Shown: positions 6,121 through 13,366 of the stretch, one piece after another
Numbering within the stretch: position 1 is the first letter of the stretch
Layout: every line of letters starts with the position of its first letter
Assembly (NCBI RefSeq): GCF_937919355.1
Contig: NZ_CALFSA010000004.1
Span: 1 to 28,757 of the forward strand
Source: an uncultured Methanofollis sp.
GTDB taxonomy: Archaea > Halobacteriota > Methanomicrobia > Methanomicrobiales > Methanofollaceae
Reading direction: 5' to 3'
Length of the DNA stretch: 28,757 nt
Notes under the pieces: model-generated
Database searches by the model: none
Seen by the model: only the letters and a program-made list of their open reading frames with translations
Told to the model about the DNA's origin: nothing
Made by a program: the position numbers and the translations under genes

Positions 6121-8301
6121 CTATCGCCCGGCGTCACAAAAAGGTTGGCGGTCCGGAGCCTCCCGGCTATACCTGAACCGCCCTTTCGGGACGTCGATCT
6201 CAAAGTGCACCCCCTCCCCGGGGACGCCTGTCTCCCTGATAGTAAGCCCGGTGAGGGAGAGGATCTCCCGCGAGAGGAAGAGGCCGAGACCACTGTGCTT
6301 CCCTGCCCCGCGCTTGAATATCTCTTCCTTATCCTGGGCGGGCACACCGACTCCGTTGTCTTCGTAGATGAGAGTGACCCCTTCATCCGTCGCAGCGACA
6401 CCGAGACGGATCGCCGTTGCGTCTTCGCCGTGCACGGTGGTGTTGTCCACAAGGTTGTAGAAGACCCGTTCGAGGAGGGGGTCGGCGAGGATGGAGAGTT
6501 CGGGGTCTACCTCTGCCTCAAAAGCGATTCCCTCCGGAGAACGCTGGGCAAAGGCATTGCCGATCCCCCCCCTGACCCCCTGCCACACCGGTCCCCTGAC
6601 GCCGAGTTCCTGGTAGTCGCGCGTGAACTCGGCGAGGCGCCTGAGCCTTTCCGTGGTCTCGGTGAGACGCCCGAGATAGGGGAAGTCGGTGTCTTCGAGA
6701 CCGGCAAGTTCGAGATAGCCCTGGAGGACGGTGATCTGGTTGAGGAGGTCGTGGCGGATGATGGAGTTGAGGAGGTTGAGTTTCCGGTTCGCCCCCTGTA
6801 TGGCGCACTCCATTGCCTTTCTCTCGGTGATGTCGACACCGAAGAGGTTTGCATACCCCCCCTCGGGCACCGGGACGCAGGTGAGAGTGTAATCTGTACC
6901 GTCTGCCTCTGCGTCCCTGCTCCGCCTCTGGCCTGTCTCCAGTGTTTCGGCAACGATCTCCTGCCATGGCCCCGGGATGGCCCCGTCCACACCGGTATCC
7001 CATGCTGCAAGAAGTCTCCCGCTCGCCTCATTGGCATAGAGGATCCTGCCCGTCCCGCTCACCCTGACGATAGGTCCCGGGTTCTCCTCTGCAAACCTTG
7101 CAAGGTCCCTGATCTTCTCTTCGGCCTGCTTCCTGTCGGTGATGTCATAGAACGCACCCTGCACCCCTTTCGGCAGTCCGTCAGGCCCGGGAACGGGCTG
7201 GACCTGGAGGTGCAGCCACCGGACCTCCCCGCCCTTCGTGAGGATCCTGATATCGGCCGTTGCCGGACTTCCCCGTGTGAGGGCACCCTGAAAGCATGCC
7301 GCATAGGCCTCCCTGTCTGCCGGCTGGATGATCGTGTCCCCCTTCCCGGTCAGGGTGATGACTTCGGCTTCAGAATACCCGGTGATCCCTTCGACGTTGC
7401 CGTGGAGGAAGACAGGTCTCAGTTCGGCGTCTGTCCTGAAGGCAATGCCCGGGAAGTTCTGGAGGAAGAGGCGGTACCGCTCCTCGCTCTCGCGCAGGGC
7501 CTCTTCCATCTCCTTCCTGTCGGTGACGTCCCGCGAGATCCCCGCTGTCCCGGCCGCCCGGCCTGCGCTGTCCGCGACGGGCGTCTTTACCGTCTCCACC
7601 CATCTTTCCGAACCGTCGGCCCTCCTGAGCGGCTCCACAATGGCGATCCTCCTCCCTGAAGCCATCACCATCTCGTCTTCCGCCTGGTGCTTTGCTGCAA
7701 TATCCCCTGGCCAGACCAGTTCGTCGGTCTGGCCGACGACGTCCCCGGCCTTCCGGCCTGTGGCGGCTTCAAATGCCCTGTTGACGGCAATGAACCTGCC
7801 CTCCCTGTCCTTGAGCCAGGCCATATCGGGGATGTTGTCCAGGATCGCCTTCTGCTGCAGTTCACGCTGCCTGAGGTCCTCCTGCAGGTGTACCTGCCTG
7901 GTGATGTCGGTGATGAACCCCTCCAGGGCGATAAGACGTCCTTTGTGGTCGAATACCCCCCTGCCCTGTTCCCAGACCCATTTCTCGCGACCGGTCGCCG
8001 TCCTCACGCGGTAGGTCGCCCTGAAGGGACCACCCGTCCTGATGGCTTCCTGGATCTCTTTCCAGACATGGTCGCGGTCGTCCCTGTGGATCAGGTTGCC
8101 GTACATGACGGCGCCGCCGGTGAGAGCGGCAGGGGGGTAGCCGAGGAGGTCATAAGAGCCTTCGCTCACGAATTCCATCGGATAGGCGGGGTCGTTCCCA
8201 CACCTGTACACCATCCCCGGGAGGTTGCTCAACAGTGTGGCGAGTTGCCGCTCGGCCTCGGGTATACCCTCCATGTCAAGTTCAATGACAGGCGCTATCA
8301 C
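6121..8301 (-). CDS. Soluble sensor histidine kinase with four PAS domains
   Basis: A 726-aa multi-PAS sensor kinase with no signal peptide or membrane segment, so it senses a cytoplasmic signal. PAS/PAC units are visible at about 17-135, 145-262, 270-390 and 395-495; three end in the typical DITxR/DVTDRK/DITDRK signature. The phosphorylation helix IIRHDLLNQITVLQGYLEL has His517. The ATPase domain shows the N box NLVDNT (616-621), DNGVG (648-652) and GLGLF (671-675). No response regulator is adjacent. It is the first gene of an operon with two iron-sulfur flavoproteins, which hints at a redox or oxygen signal. The start is unsettled: GTG 8301 gives the longest form, while ATG 8274 fits a weak TATA-like CTAATA near 8302-8307. 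Confidence 0.92.
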   Translation of the reverse strand: MIAPVIELDMEGIPEAERQLATLLSNLPGMVYRCGNDPAYPMEFVSEGSYDLLGYPPAALTGGAVMYGNLIHRDDRDHVWKEIQEAIRTGGPFRATYRVRTATGREKWVWEQGRGVFDHKGRLIALEGFITDITRQVHLQEDLRQRELQQKAILDNIPDMAWLKDREGRFIAVNRAFEAATGRKAGDVVGQTDELVWPGDIAAKHQAEDEMVMASGRRIAIVEPLRRADGSERWVETVKTPVADSAGRAAGTAGISRDVTDRKEMEEALRESEERYRLFLQNFPGIAFRTDAELRPVFLHGNVEGITGYSEAEVITLTGKGDTIIQPADREAYAACFQGALTRGSPATADIRILTKGGEVRWLHLQVQPVPGPDGLPKGVQGAFYDITDRKQAEEKIRDLARFAEENPGPIVRVSGTGRILYANEASGRLLAAWDTGVDGAIPGPWQEIVAETLETGQRRSRDAEADGTDYTLTCVPVPEGGYANLFGVDITERKAMECAIQGANRKLNLLNSIIRHDLLNQITVLQGYLELAGLEDTDFPYLGRLTETTERLRRLAEFTRDYQELGVRGPVWQGVRGGIGNAFAQRSPEGIAFEAEVDPELSILADPLLERVFYNLVDNTTVHGEDATAIRLGVAATDEGVTLIYEDNGVGVPAQDKEEIFKRGAGKHSGLGLFLSREILSLTGLTIRETGVPGEGVHFEIDVPKGRFRYSREAPDRQPFCDAGR

Positions 8302-8382
8302 GTATTAGTGTTCTGATCTGTTCACCTGCTGAAGGTGCGGGCGGTCGGAGAGACGGGGAGGGGGCGGCGTCCCCCCGGAAGA

Positions 8383-9021
8383 TCAGATCGTCTTGAAGCA
8401 GAGGTACCAGTCCTTGCACTCGTAACCTTCTTTCGCCCGCTTCTCCATCTCCGCCGCAGTCTTCGGCGGGGGCACGACGACTTTCTCCCCCGGTTGCCAG
8501 TTCGCCGGTGTCGAGACCTTGTGCCGGTCGGTCGTCTGGAGGGCCTTCACCAGTCTGACGATCTCGGGGATGTACCGGCCGTTTGTAAGGGGGTAGTAGA
8601 TCATCGCCCGCATCGTCCCCTCGGGGTCGATGAAGAAGACAGTCCTGATCGTCGCCGTGCTGCTCGCGCCCGGGTGGATCATGCCGAACTTCTTTGCGAC
8701 GCTCATATCGAGGTCGGCGATGACCGGGAAGGGGATCTTCACGCCCATCTTCTCCTCGATGTTCTTCACCCAGGCGAGGTGAGAGTGGACGCTGTCGATG
8801 GAGAGCCCGATCAACTTCACGTTCAGGGCCTCAAGTTCGGGATATGCCCGTGCAAGGGCGACGAACTCCGTGGTGCAGACCGGCGTGAAGTCTGCCGGGT
8901 GGGAGAAGAGGACGACCCATTTACCCCGGAGGTCGGAGAGTTTGAGGGGGCCCTGGGTCGTCACCGCCTCGAAGTCGGGTGCCGCCTCCCCGATGATGGG
9001 GAGGGGATGCGCTTCTTCCAT
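8383..9021 (-). CDS. Peroxiredoxin, archaeal Prx6-type 2-Cys
   Basis: A 212-aa thiol peroxidase that reduces H2O2 and organic peroxides. The peroxidatic site is PADFTPVCTTE with Cys49 and Thr46; Arg126 is the conserved active-site arginine. The C-terminus carries Cys202 and Cys208 (CKDWYLC), with the spacing of the two C-terminal cysteines of the Aeropyrum pernix enzyme, so it belongs to the archaeal subgroup that resolves with a C-terminal cysteine. The ATG has GGAGG with a 6-nt spacer. It closes a four-gene minus-strand operon with a CMD protein, a desulforedoxin and a zinc ribbon. Its electron donor may be the glutaredoxin-thioredoxin reductase fusion at 14181, which is inference. Confidence 0.95.
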   Translation of the reverse strand: MEEAHPLPIIGEAAPDFEAVTTQGPLKLSDLRGKWVVLFSHPADFTPVCTTEFVALARAYPELEALNVKLIGLSIDSVHSHLAWVKNIEEKMGVKIPFPVIADLDMSVAKKFGMIHPGASSTATIRTVFFIDPEGTMRAMIYYPLTNGRYIPEIVRLVKALQTTDRHKVSTPANWQPGEKVVVPPPKTAAEMEKRAKEGYECKDWYLCFKTI

Positions 9022-9039
9022 CTGTCGCCTCCGCCTCCC

Positions 9040-9381
9040 CTATCCCATGAACTCCTCGAGGGCCGCCTTGCCGTAGACATAGGCGGGCATGCCGGCAAGG
9101 AGGAACGCGACCCTGAGCCCCTCCTCGATCTGCTCCTTCTTGACGCCCAGGCTCTTCGCCCCTGCCATCTGGGCCCGCACGGCGTGGCGGTCCCTGAGTG
9201 CGGCGGCGACGGCGATGGCGAGCACCTTCTTCGTCTGCTTCGAGAGTGCGCCGTCGGCCCAGACCATCTGGTCGAGGCCCATCACTTTCTCGTAGAGGTC
9301 GGGTTCGACCGTCTTCAGTTCAGCGAAGATCTTCGGGACCTTCCCGATCTTCTCTTCCAGTTCCTTCAGTTGCTTCTCCAT
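9040..9381 (-). CDS. CMD (AhpD-like) family protein without active-site cysteines
   Basis: A 113-aa CMD-fold protein. Counted back from the conserved glycine (Gly79), the usual C-x2-C-x3-H positions are Asp64, Ala67 and Gln71, and the protein contains no cysteine at all. The fold signature KKEQIEEGLRVAFLLAGMPAYVYGKAALEEF is kept. It opens with a charged helix MEKQLKELEEKIGKVPKIFAELK, typical of this subgroup. It cannot use disulfide chemistry, so it is either a structural or binding partner or uses another mechanism. AGGAG with a 7-nt spacer precedes the ATG, four bases after the desulforedoxin stop codon. Its place between desulforedoxin and peroxiredoxin suggests a redox-defence role. Confidence 0.82.
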   Translation of the reverse strand: MEKQLKELEEKIGKVPKIFAELKTVEPDLYEKVMGLDQMVWADGALSKQTKKVLAIAVAAALRDRHAVRAQMAGAKSLGVKKEQIEEGLRVAFLLAGMPAYVYGKAALEEFMG

Positions 9382-9385
9382 TTTC

Positions 9386-9511
9386 TTACTCCTGGAGGAC
9401 CATCGGTTCGCCGCAGCAGACCAGTTCTCCTCCTCCCACTTCTCTCACTTCAACGACGTTGCCGCAGATCTCGCAGATGAAGACCTGCCCCACTTCCTCG
9501 ACATTGACCAT
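9386..9511 (-). CDS. Desulforedoxin-like single-domain rubredoxin-type protein
   Basis: A 41-aa protein with the pattern C-x2-C ... C-C (CEICGNVVEVREVGGGELVCCGEPM), the Fe(Cys)4 knot of desulforedoxin and of the N-terminal domain of desulfoferrodoxin. No superoxide reductase domain is attached. An electron-carrier role for the neighbouring peroxide-defence proteins is likely. The start at 9511 was chosen because GAGG lies 5 nt upstream and MVNVEEVGQVFICEICG is where the domain begins; the longer open frame overlaps the zinc-ribbon gene and its extension is unlike any domain. The gene lies between the zinc ribbon (23 bp away) and the cysteine-less CMD protein (4 bp away). Confidence 0.85.
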   Translation of the reverse strand: MVNVEEVGQVFICEICGNVVEVREVGGGELVCCGEPMVLQE

Positions 9512-9534
9512 CTTTCCTCGCCCCGGTGCTGGAC

Positions 9535-9759
9535 TTACTTCTTCCGCTTTGGCGGGTGAACGGCGTCTTCCGGCGTCTTGATGTCGGGCCTGATATGGGT
9601 CATCGGGAAGCACTGGTAGTTCTCGCAGGCGCAACTCGGGCACTTGACGAGGTCCCTCTCGGCCTCGGTCACCTTCAGTTCGCGGCCGCAGTCGATGCAG
9701 ACATAGGTGCCCGGCCCGACCTTCTGGCCTGCTTTCACTTCCCTGTGTTTTTCTGCCAT
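9535..9759 (-). CDS. Small zinc-ribbon / rubredoxin-like protein
   Basis: A 74-aa protein with two metal-binding knuckles, CIDC (21-24) and CPSC (40-43), plus extra cysteines at 45 and 50, and a basic tail HPPKRKK. GPGTYVCIDCGRELKVTEAERDLVKCPSC resembles bacterial and archaeal zinc-ribbon stress proteins, but no exact function is recognised. It is the first gene of the zinc ribbon, desulforedoxin, CMD, peroxiredoxin operon. A strong TATA box (9791-9800) lies 37 bp ahead of its ATG and GGTGA precedes the ATG, giving a leader of about 10-12 nt. Confidence 0.8.
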   Translation of the reverse strand: MAEKHREVKAGQKVGPGTYVCIDCGRELKVTEAERDLVKCPSCACENYQCFPMTHIRPDIKTPEDAVHPPKRKK

Positions 9760-9790
9760 CCCTGTTTCACCGGCGAGAGATTATAATCCC

Positions 9791-9800
9791 TTTTATATAT
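9791..9800 (-). promoter_or_regulatory. TATA box of the redox-defence operon
   Basis: ATATATAAAA on the minus strand, centred about 37 bp before the ATG of the zinc-ribbon gene. It stands in an AT-rich divergent region shared with the plus-strand Isf-like gene, whose own TATA box is about 50 bp away. Confidence 0.7.
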
Positions 9801-9842
9801 TCTTTGCTCAGTGCCGCGGGCGGCATCGCCGGGTCAGGAATA

Positions 9843-9850
9843 ATTATATA
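9843..9850 (+). promoter_or_regulatory. TATA box of the Isf-like gene
   Basis: ATTATATA on the plus strand, centred 28 bp before the ATG at 9875. With no ribosome binding site in between, the message is probably leaderless or has only a few leader bases. Confidence 0.7.
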
Positions 9851-9874
9851 GAGCATCAGGCCGAGGTCGAACAC

Positions 9875-10474
9875 ATGCCAAAAAGGATCATCGCCCTCCT
9901 CGGAAGCCCCGTCCGGGGCGGCAACACCGCGTACCTCTTCAATAAGGCGGTGGAGGGTGCGGAGGAGGCGGGGTGCGAGGTCGAGAAGGTGATGGTGCCG
10001 TACCTCAATTTCCAGCCCTGCATGGAGATCCTCCACTGCATGGCCCACGAAGACTGCCAGATGCAGGACGACCTGACGCCGTACTACAGGAAGTTCAGGG
10101 AGATGGACGGCCTGATCATCGCCACGCCGGTCATGACGATGGGCATCCCGGGCAAGTTGAAGTCCTTCATGGACCGGTTCCAGGTCTTTTACATGGCGAA
10201 GTACATGCGAAGGGATCCTTTCATCTCACGAGAACGCCGGAAGGAGAGAAAAACCCTCTTCATCTGCATCTCGGGCATGAACCTGCCGGACAACTTCGAC
10301 GGCGCCCTCCAGACGACACGGACCTTCTGCGAGATCATCGACTGCCCGTACTGGGAGGGTATCTTCCAGAGAGACATGGACCATGTCCGGGACATCAGGA
10401 CGCGGCCCGAGGTCGTCGAGGCCGCCTACGAGAAGGGGAAGGAACTCTGCCGGGTGATCGGGAAGAAGGTATGA
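9875..10474 (+). CDS. Isf-like flavoprotein with incomplete cluster motif
   Basis: A 199-aa flavodoxin-fold protein of the NADPH-dependent FMN reductase/Isf superfamily, with the flavin loop ALLGSPVRGGNTAYL and the segment ATPVMTMGIPGKLKSFMDRFQ. It lines up residue for residue with the two Isf proteins at 4882-6112. Cys49, Cys55 and Cys61 are kept but the second ligand is Ile52 (CMEILHCMAHEDC). A normal four-cysteine [4Fe-4S] site is thus missing one ligand. It may bind a [3Fe-4S] or differently ligated cluster, or only FMN. The start at 9875 matches the alignment of MPKRIIALLGSP with the paralogs and the TATA spacing; an open frame upstream is not coding. It is divergent from the peroxiredoxin operon, so joint redox regulation is plausible. 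Confidence 0.87.
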   Translation: MPKRIIALLGSPVRGGNTAYLFNKAVEGAEEAGCEVEKVMVPYLNFQPCMEILHCMAHEDCQMQDDLTPYYRKFREMDGLIIATPVMTMGIPGKLKSFMDRFQVFYMAKYMRRDPFISRERRKERKTLFICISGMNLPDNFDGALQTTRTFCEIIDCPYWEGIFQRDMDHVRDIRTRPEVVEAAYEKGKELCRVIGKKV

Positions 10475-10529
10475 TGTAGCGACTCCGGGATATTCCTGTC
10501 CACAAGTGCCTGTGACGCGGGACTGCAGC

Positions 10530-10590
10530 GAAGATCTATCGGTCTTCTTGAGCTCACTTCGTTCGCACAGTGAAACCTTCGGTTTCTCAA
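10530..10590 (-). repeat. Dispersed hairpin repeat, copy A
   Basis: On the minus strand the core GAACGAAGTGAG (10553-10564) is followed by a hairpin GAAGACC-GATA-GATCTTC (10530-10547). A second hairpin, GAAACC-TTC-GGTTTC on the plus strand (10572-10586), lies on the other side. The core-plus-hairpin layout is the same as in the other copies although the stem sequence differs. Confidence 0.55.
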
Positions 10591-10748
10591 CGCCCCTGGT
10601 CGTCCCCAGAAATTAAGATCTAACTCCGTAAGAGCAGACAGAGATCCCGACGCGGAGGATTGTCATCCCACTCCTATCCCGAGCGGGGGTCCGGGGGCGT
10701 AGTCCCCCGGAGGTGAGTGCCGATCCACCGCCTTCCCCACAATCTGAG

Positions 10749-10801
10749 CTGGGGGCCGCTCGAAAATCAAAGATTTTCTCAACTCACCCCGTTCGCCCCC
10801 C
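10749..10801 (-). repeat. Dispersed hairpin repeat, copy B
   Basis: On the minus strand GAACGGGGTGAG (10783-10794) is followed by a perfect 7-bp hairpin (10762-10778, 3-nt loop) and then GAGCGGCC. The same order, with GAACGAAGTGAA and an AT-rich hairpin followed by GAGCGGCC, recurs on the plus strand at 13603-13642. Confidence 0.65.
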
Positions 10802-11018
10802 AGACCCCCAACTTAGGATTGGCCCGGGAAGGGCGAAGAGAATATCGATTTTCGGGGGAACGACCGTAGGAGTCGAGAACACAGGAGATCGGAGATATCC
10901 AGAGCAGGCAAATGTTCCGTTTGCCATGTATGGGAAATCAAAGATTTTCCTGTGCGTGCACATCTATGATGTGCTACGGAACGTATTTTTTTAGGGGCAG
11001 TCCCCCCGAACAGGGCCT

Positions 11019-11043
11019 CCAGAACAGGAATTCCTACGGAACC
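11019..11043 (-). repeat. Second copy of the downstream-of-stop motif
   Basis: The plus strand reads CCAGAACAGGAAT followed by TCCTACGGAACC, nearly the same as 457-480. It lies 6 to 30 bases past the stop codon of the CDF transporter gene on the minus strand. The centre, GGAATTCC, is a perfect palindrome here. Confidence 0.5.
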
Positions 11044-11049
11044 ACTCCC

Positions 11050-11928
11050 TCAGACCCTCTCCCTCCCGTCCTTCTCGCCGGGTTCGACGTGGACGATCAC
11101 CTCCTTCATGCCCGGGATACCCTCCCTGATCGCGGCCTCGACCCTCTCCGCGATCCCGTGCGCCTCCTCGACGGTCATGCCGGGGTCGACGGTGATGTGG
11201 ATGTCGGCCATCAGTTCGCCAGGTGCACCCCGGCACCTGAACTCGTGCGACCCGAGGACGCCCGGGACTCCGGCGACGATCTCCTCCACATTCTCCTCGC
11301 ACTGCACGGTGGCGGCGTCGGTGAGGACCATGCCCGCCTCCCGTATGATGGAAAAACCCATCCTGCCGATGAGCACCCCGATGGCAAGGGCGATGAGGGG
11401 GTCGGCCCGGGGGTAACCGAGGTACACGACGACGAAACCCCCGAGGACGGAGAGGGAGACGAAGACGTCGCTCTTCGTGTGTTCGGAGTCGGCGATGAGA
11501 AAACTGCTCCCGAGTTCCTCTCCCACCCGCCTCTCGTACAGGGCGACGAAGATGTTGATGGCGGTCGTGGCGACCATCACGCCGACTGTCAGGGCGGTGA
11601 TCTGGGGGACGGCGCCGGTGGTGAGGCGATCGACGCCCTCGCTGATCACCCAGTAGGCGGTCAGGAGGAGCATCCCGCCGACGAGGAGGGTGCCGAAGGT
11701 CTCGACCTTCGCGTGGCCGTACGGGTGATTCCTGTCGGGGGGACGTGCGGCGATGCCGGTGGCGGCAAGGCCGATGATGTTCGAGGCCGAGTCGAAGGAG
11801 GAGTGAAGGGCGTCGGCGACCATGGACATCGAACCGGCCATGAGGCCGAAGACCGCCTTTGCGACGGCTACGATGATGTTCAGGGCGAGGATGAGCCAGA
11901 GTGTCCGCCTGACCCGGCCGTATTCCAT
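11050..11928 (-). CDS. Cation diffusion facilitator (CDF) family metal exporter
   Basis: A 292-aa inner-membrane metal/H+ antiporter with six predicted membrane segments and a cytoplasmic C-terminal domain. The transport site is Asp39-x2-His42-x3-Asp46 (ADALHSSFD) in the second segment and His150-x3-Asp154 (EHTKSD) in the fifth, the HDHD arrangement associated with zinc-type transporters. NHPYGHAKVETFG is the conserved cytosolic loop. From about residue 205 the ferredoxin-like tail, including MADIHITVDPGMTVEEAHGIAERVE, forms the metal-sensing dimer domain. The actual metal (Zn, Mn, Fe, Co) cannot be fixed from sequence. The gene starts 13 bp after radC ends, so the two are likely co-transcribed from the radC promoter. 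Confidence 0.94.
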   Translation of the reverse strand: MEYGRVRRTLWLILALNIIVAVAKAVFGLMAGSMSMVADALHSSFDSASNIIGLAATGIAARPPDRNHPYGHAKVETFGTLLVGGMLLLTAYWVISEGVDRLTTGAVPQITALTVGVMVATTAINIFVALYERRVGEELGSSFLIADSEHTKSDVFVSLSVLGGFVVVYLGYPRADPLIALAIGVLIGRMGFSIIREAGMVLTDAATVQCEENVEEIVAGVPGVLGSHEFRCRGAPGELMADIHITVDPGMTVEEAHGIAERVEAAIREGIPGMKEVIVHVEPGEKDGRERV

Positions 11929-11941
11929 CGCCTACCCCCCC

Positions 11942-12598
11942 TCAGAGGAGTCCTGCCTCCCGCATGGAGAGGTGGCCCTTCTTCGTGATGATGAGGTGGT
12001 CGAGCACCCTGATGCCGAGGATGTCCGCGGCGGCCACGAGTTGTTTCGTCATGGCGACGTCCTCCCTGCTCGGCTGGAGGCTTCCCGACGGGTGGTTGTG
12101 CACGAAGATCACCGAGGTCGCCCGGTCGGTGATCACGTCGGCGAAGACCTCCCGCGGGTGGACCGGGCTGTAGTTGATGAGCCCTTTCGTGACCTCCCTG
12201 TTGCCGACGACCTCTCCTGCGCCGTTCAGGGAGATGCAGACAAAGTATTCCTGCTGCCTGTCGGCGAGGTACTTCACGAGGGGGAGGACGTCGGCCGGGC
12301 AGGTGACCCGCGTCTCCACAGGGAGGAGGTGGCGCCGGGCAAGTTCAAAGGCGGCGGTGATCTGGCAGGCCTTTGCCTCACCGACGCCGGGGACCCTCAC
12401 AAGGTCGTCGTACGGCGGGACGCACGAGTCCGCGATCACACCCTCGATCTCCCGTGCGACTTCCAGTACGTCGCGCCCGGCCACGCCGCTCCCGATGATC
12501 GCGGCGATGAGTTCGCGGTCGGTGAGGGCGCCGGCGCCCTTCGCCGCGATCTTCTCCCGCGGCCGCTGGTGGGGGGGCACCTCCCGCATCTGTTTCAT
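11942..12598 (-). CDS. radC: RadC family JAMM-domain protein
   Basis: A 218-aa RadC protein with a helix-hairpin-helix LVRVPGVGEAKA (66-77) and a JAMM metalloprotease-like domain, His167-x-His169-x10-Asp180 (HNHPSGSLQPSRED). REVTKGLINYSPVHPREVF is the conserved RadC core. Despite the name, a role in DNA repair is not established for the family, and the metal site suggests a hydrolase. RadC is mainly bacterial, so presence in an archaeon suggests old lateral transfer. The start at 12598 has no ribosome binding site but a TATA box 26 bp upstream, pointing to a leaderless message; MREVPPHQ (12589) is an alternative. Confidence 0.94.
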   Translation of the reverse strand: MKQMREVPPHQRPREKIAAKGAGALTDRELIAAIIGSGVAGRDVLEVAREIEGVIADSCVPPYDDLVRVPGVGEAKACQITAAFELARRHLLPVETRVTCPADVLPLVKYLADRQQEYFVCISLNGAGEVVGNREVTKGLINYSPVHPREVFADVITDRATSVIFVHNHPSGSLQPSREDVAMTKQLVAAADILGIRVLDHLIITKKGHLSMREAGLL

Positions 12599-12620
12599 CA
12601 GGGGGTGATCCGACCCTGCA

Positions 12621-12630
12621 GTATATAAAC
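12621..12630 (-). promoter_or_regulatory. TATA box of radC-CDF operon
   Basis: GTTTATATAC on the minus strand, centred about 27 bp before the radC ATG at 12598. This places the transcript start at or within a few bases of the start codon. Confidence 0.7.
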
Positions 12631-12760
12631 CTTTGAATACCTCCTTCTCCGGAATATATGCCCTATTGGGTGCTTGAATCGACAGAGATGATTTATTATG
12701 TCCTGCCCGGTATCGAGAGGCGGGAATATTTTTTTATGGATGCCTGTCGAAGTGAGGGTC

Positions 12761-13261
12761 ATGGCAACACTGGAGAATATCAAGGCGGCATTTGCCGGCG
12801 AGTCGCAGGCGAACCGCAAGTACCTCGCCTTCTCGGAGAAGGCCGACAAGGAAGGCTTCAAGAACGTGGCGCGCCTGTACCGCGCCGCGTCGCAGGCCGA
12901 GGCGATCCACGCAAAGCGCGAACTTTCCGTCATGGGCGGGATCAAGAAGACGGCCGAGAACCTCCAGGGGAGCATCGCCGGCGAGACCGACGAGTTCACC
13001 GAGATGTACCCGGCCTTCGTCGAAGAGGCGAAGAAGGAGGGGAACTCCGAGGCCGCGGTCACCTTCACCCATGCGATGAAGGCCGAGCAGGTCCATGCCG
13101 GCCTTTATAAGAAGGCGCTTGAGGCCGTCCTCGCCGGGAAGGACTTTGATGACGCAAAGGTCTTCCTCTGCCCCTGGTGCGGGAACATCGAGATCGGGGA
13201 GGCGCCGGAGAAGTGCCCGATCTGCGGCGAGGCCGGGAAGAACTTCATCAAGGTTGAATAA
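12761..13261 (+). CDS. Rubrerythrin
   Basis: A 166-aa peroxide-reducing diiron protein. The four-helix part carries the paired Fe-binding motifs GESQANRKY, SQAEAIHAK, AGETDEFTEMYPAF and MKAEQVHAGLY, with the expected Glu/His ligands. The C-terminal rubredoxin domain is CPWCGNIEIGEAPEKCPICG. It reduces H2O2 to water using rubredoxin-type electrons in the cytoplasm. The ATG at 12761 was chosen over an upstream in-frame ATG because it begins the conserved MATLENIKAAFAGES and has GTGAGGG just ahead. Candidate TATA boxes are ATTTATTA (12691-12698) and the T-rich stretch at 12726-12737. A T-run terminator follows at 13271. Confidence 0.95.
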   Translation: MATLENIKAAFAGESQANRKYLAFSEKADKEGFKNVARLYRAASQAEAIHAKRELSVMGGIKKTAENLQGSIAGETDEFTEMYPAFVEEAKKEGNSEAAVTFTHAMKAEQVHAGLYKKALEAVLAGKDFDDAKVFLCPWCGNIEIGEAPEKCPICGEAGKNFIKVE

Positions 13262-13267
13262 ACCCTC

Positions 13268-13282
13268 TCCTTTTTTTCTTGG
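13268..13282 (+). terminator. T-rich terminator after rubrerythrin
   Basis: A run of seven T, then CTT, begins nine bases after the rubrerythrin stop codon. Oligo-T tracts are the usual intrinsic terminators in archaea; no stem is needed. Confidence 0.6.
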
Positions 13283-13366
13283 ATAATCGCTCGCGAGACG
13301 GCTTTGTAAAAACCCTCACCTTTTCTGGTTACGAGAGTGACTCAACTGCCTTCCTACATCTTCGAG

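Larger units (their letters stand above)
10475..11049. other. Repeat-rich intergenic region between convergent genes
   Basis: No gene is supported in these 575 bp. The region is packed with small hairpins: GAAGATC/GGTCTTC (10530-10547), GAAACC/GGTTTC (10572-10586), CCGGGGG/CCCCCGG (10691-10710), GAAAATC/GATTTTC (10762-10778), GGAAATC/GATTTTCC with one bulge (10933-10950), GCACATC/GATGTGC (10958-10974) and GGGG/CCCC after a T run (10994-11005). Several sit beside the GAACGAAGTGAG-like core found in the other gaps. Short open frames here have no start signals or recognisable domains. Confidence 0.7.

Noticed and set aside
10691..10710. GC-rich hairpin as an intrinsic terminator of the Isf-like gene
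   Set aside because: It lies more than 200 bases past the stop codon and no T run follows it, so a terminator role is not supported.
10713..10994. A 93-codon plus-strand open frame in the repeat-rich gap
   Set aside because: It runs through several hairpin repeats, has no start signal and resembles no known protein.
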